From: JAGLCW01 sp964422555
Lineage (GTDB): Bacteria; Caldisericota; Caldisericia; UBA6126
DNA: 6,415 nt
Direction of reading: 5' to 3'
Assembly (NCBI GenBank): GCA_964422555.1
Contig: CAYRBR010000086.1
Location: 1-6,415, forward strand
Part shown: one piece after another, positions 6,167 to 6,415 of the stretch
Layout: each line of letters starts with the position of its first letter
Numbering within the stretch: position 1 is the stretch's first letter
Notes under the pieces: generated by a model
What the model was told of the DNA's origin: nothing
What the model saw: only the letters and a program-made list of their open reading frames with translations
Databases searched by the model: none
Position numbers and translations under genes: made by a program

Positions 6167-6415
6167 GTTCCACCTCCACTTTTGATAATCCAAATCGGAT
6201 TTTTGATCCAGTATCCCCGTCTCTCATAGCAGAAAGGTATTGATCCGCCACTTTTTTTTGCTGTAGCATATCAGCGCTGGATACTCCCATGTCTTCCGCT
6301 ATTGAGATTCCTGCAATGGTTCCTTCCAGCATAGCTGAACTAGCTTCCTCAATGCCTGCTACATCACCTGCGACAAAGACATCTTTGTTGGAACATTGCA
6401 TTCTACTATTTCTTG
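6159..6415 (-). CDS. NAD(P)/FAD-dependent oxidoreductase (PDH alpha / HcnB-like), C-terminal fragment
   Basis: Only the last 84 complete codons are visible; the frame is open to the right edge, so the internal ATG at 6401 is not a start. The segment KDVFVAGDVAGIEEASSAMLEGTIAGISIAEDMG carries the V-x-G-D (here VAGDV) FAD-ribose contact, followed by the helix with an A-x-x-EG-x-x-AG pattern. This is the standard C-terminal part of two-dinucleotide-binding flavoproteins of the thioredoxin reductase/HcnB type. In dye-linked proline dehydrogenase, HcnABC and heterotetrameric sarcosine oxidase-like complexes, this kind of subunit partners with the DAO-fold subunit encoded downstream. It would accept or pass electrons to NAD(P) or a dye-like acceptor. 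The N-terminal Rossmann motifs lie outside the window, so full length and any fusion to a BFD domain cannot be judged. Its 3' end contains the ferredoxin ribosome binding site, and the genes overlap by 8 bases. Confidence 0.8.
   Translation of the reverse strand, partial: RNSRMQCSNKDVFVAGDVAGIEEASSAMLEGTIAGISIAEDMGVSSADMLQQKKVADQYLSAMRDGDTGSKIRFGLSKVEVEHV
6172..6177 (-). promoter_or_regulatory. Ribosome binding site deciding the ferredoxin start
   Basis: GGAGGT lies 5 bases before the ATG at 6166, inside the 3' end of the upstream oxidoreductase gene. It argues against the longer TTG-initiated version of the ferredoxin beginning at 6193. Confidence 0.75.

Noticed and set aside
6167..6193. 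N-terminal extension of the ferredoxin starting at TTG 6193
   Set aside because: The codon at 6191-6193 is TTG, it lies within the upstream gene, and the good ribosome site GGAGGT precedes the ATG at 6166 instead.
1..6415. CRISPR array, insertion sequence, tRNA or phage genes
   Set aside because: No spaced direct repeats, transposase motifs, terminal inverted repeats or tRNA-like cloverleaf segments were seen; nearly all of the window is accounted for by intact coding frames.

Overview
The window is an AT-rich bacterial segment. It is bacterial because it carries murI, which serves peptidoglycan synthesis, strong Shine-Dalgarno sites and sigma-70/sigma-A type promoters. An anaerobe or fermenter fits best: the redox genes are built around ferredoxin and [2Fe-2S] subunits, and the lipoprotein-like gene carries copper-amine-oxidase N-terminal repeats, which are common in Clostridia and several thermophilic anaerobe lineages. 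RecG has the long N-terminal extension known from Thermotoga maritima RecG. A Thermotogota-like or Clostridia-like host is therefore my leading guess, but the sequence alone does not settle it.

Layout. Bases 1-460 (minus strand) hold the N-terminal part of an S1-domain RNA-binding protein that runs off the left edge. Bases 461-585 are a compact divergent promoter region with two back-to-back promoters; a perfect inverted repeat sits on the rightward one. Bases 586-1134 (plus strand) encode a small secreted or lipid-anchored protein made almost entirely of two copper-amine-oxidase N-terminal-like repeats. It converges with the next operon, leaving only two bases between the stop codons.

From 6415 down to 1137, everything is one tightly packed minus-strand gene string. 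In order of transcription it holds: the C-terminal end of an NAD(P)/FAD-dependent oxidoreductase, a ferredoxin with two [4Fe-4S] motifs, a BFD-like [2Fe-2S] protein, an FAD-dependent amine/amino-acid dehydrogenase of the DAO fold, glutamate racemase (murI) and the branch-migration helicase recG. Every junction overlaps or leaves a single base, so the genes are almost certainly co-transcribed, and several are probably translationally coupled.

The first four genes look like a multi-subunit dye-linked amino-acid dehydrogenase. Their content, and as far as I recall their order, match the archaeal L-proline dehydrogenase (PDH) clusters and resemble HcnABC and sarcosine oxidase. The catalytic subunit would oxidise a secondary amine or imino acid and pass electrons through the iron-sulfur subunits and the NAD(P)/FAD subunit. 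MurI makes D-glutamate for the cell wall, and RecG rescues stalled forks. I see no CRISPR array, insertion sequence, tRNA or rRNA. No clearly new defence or mobile system is visible; the most interesting points are the linkage of the dehydrogenase cluster to murI-recG and the palindrome in the divergent promoter.
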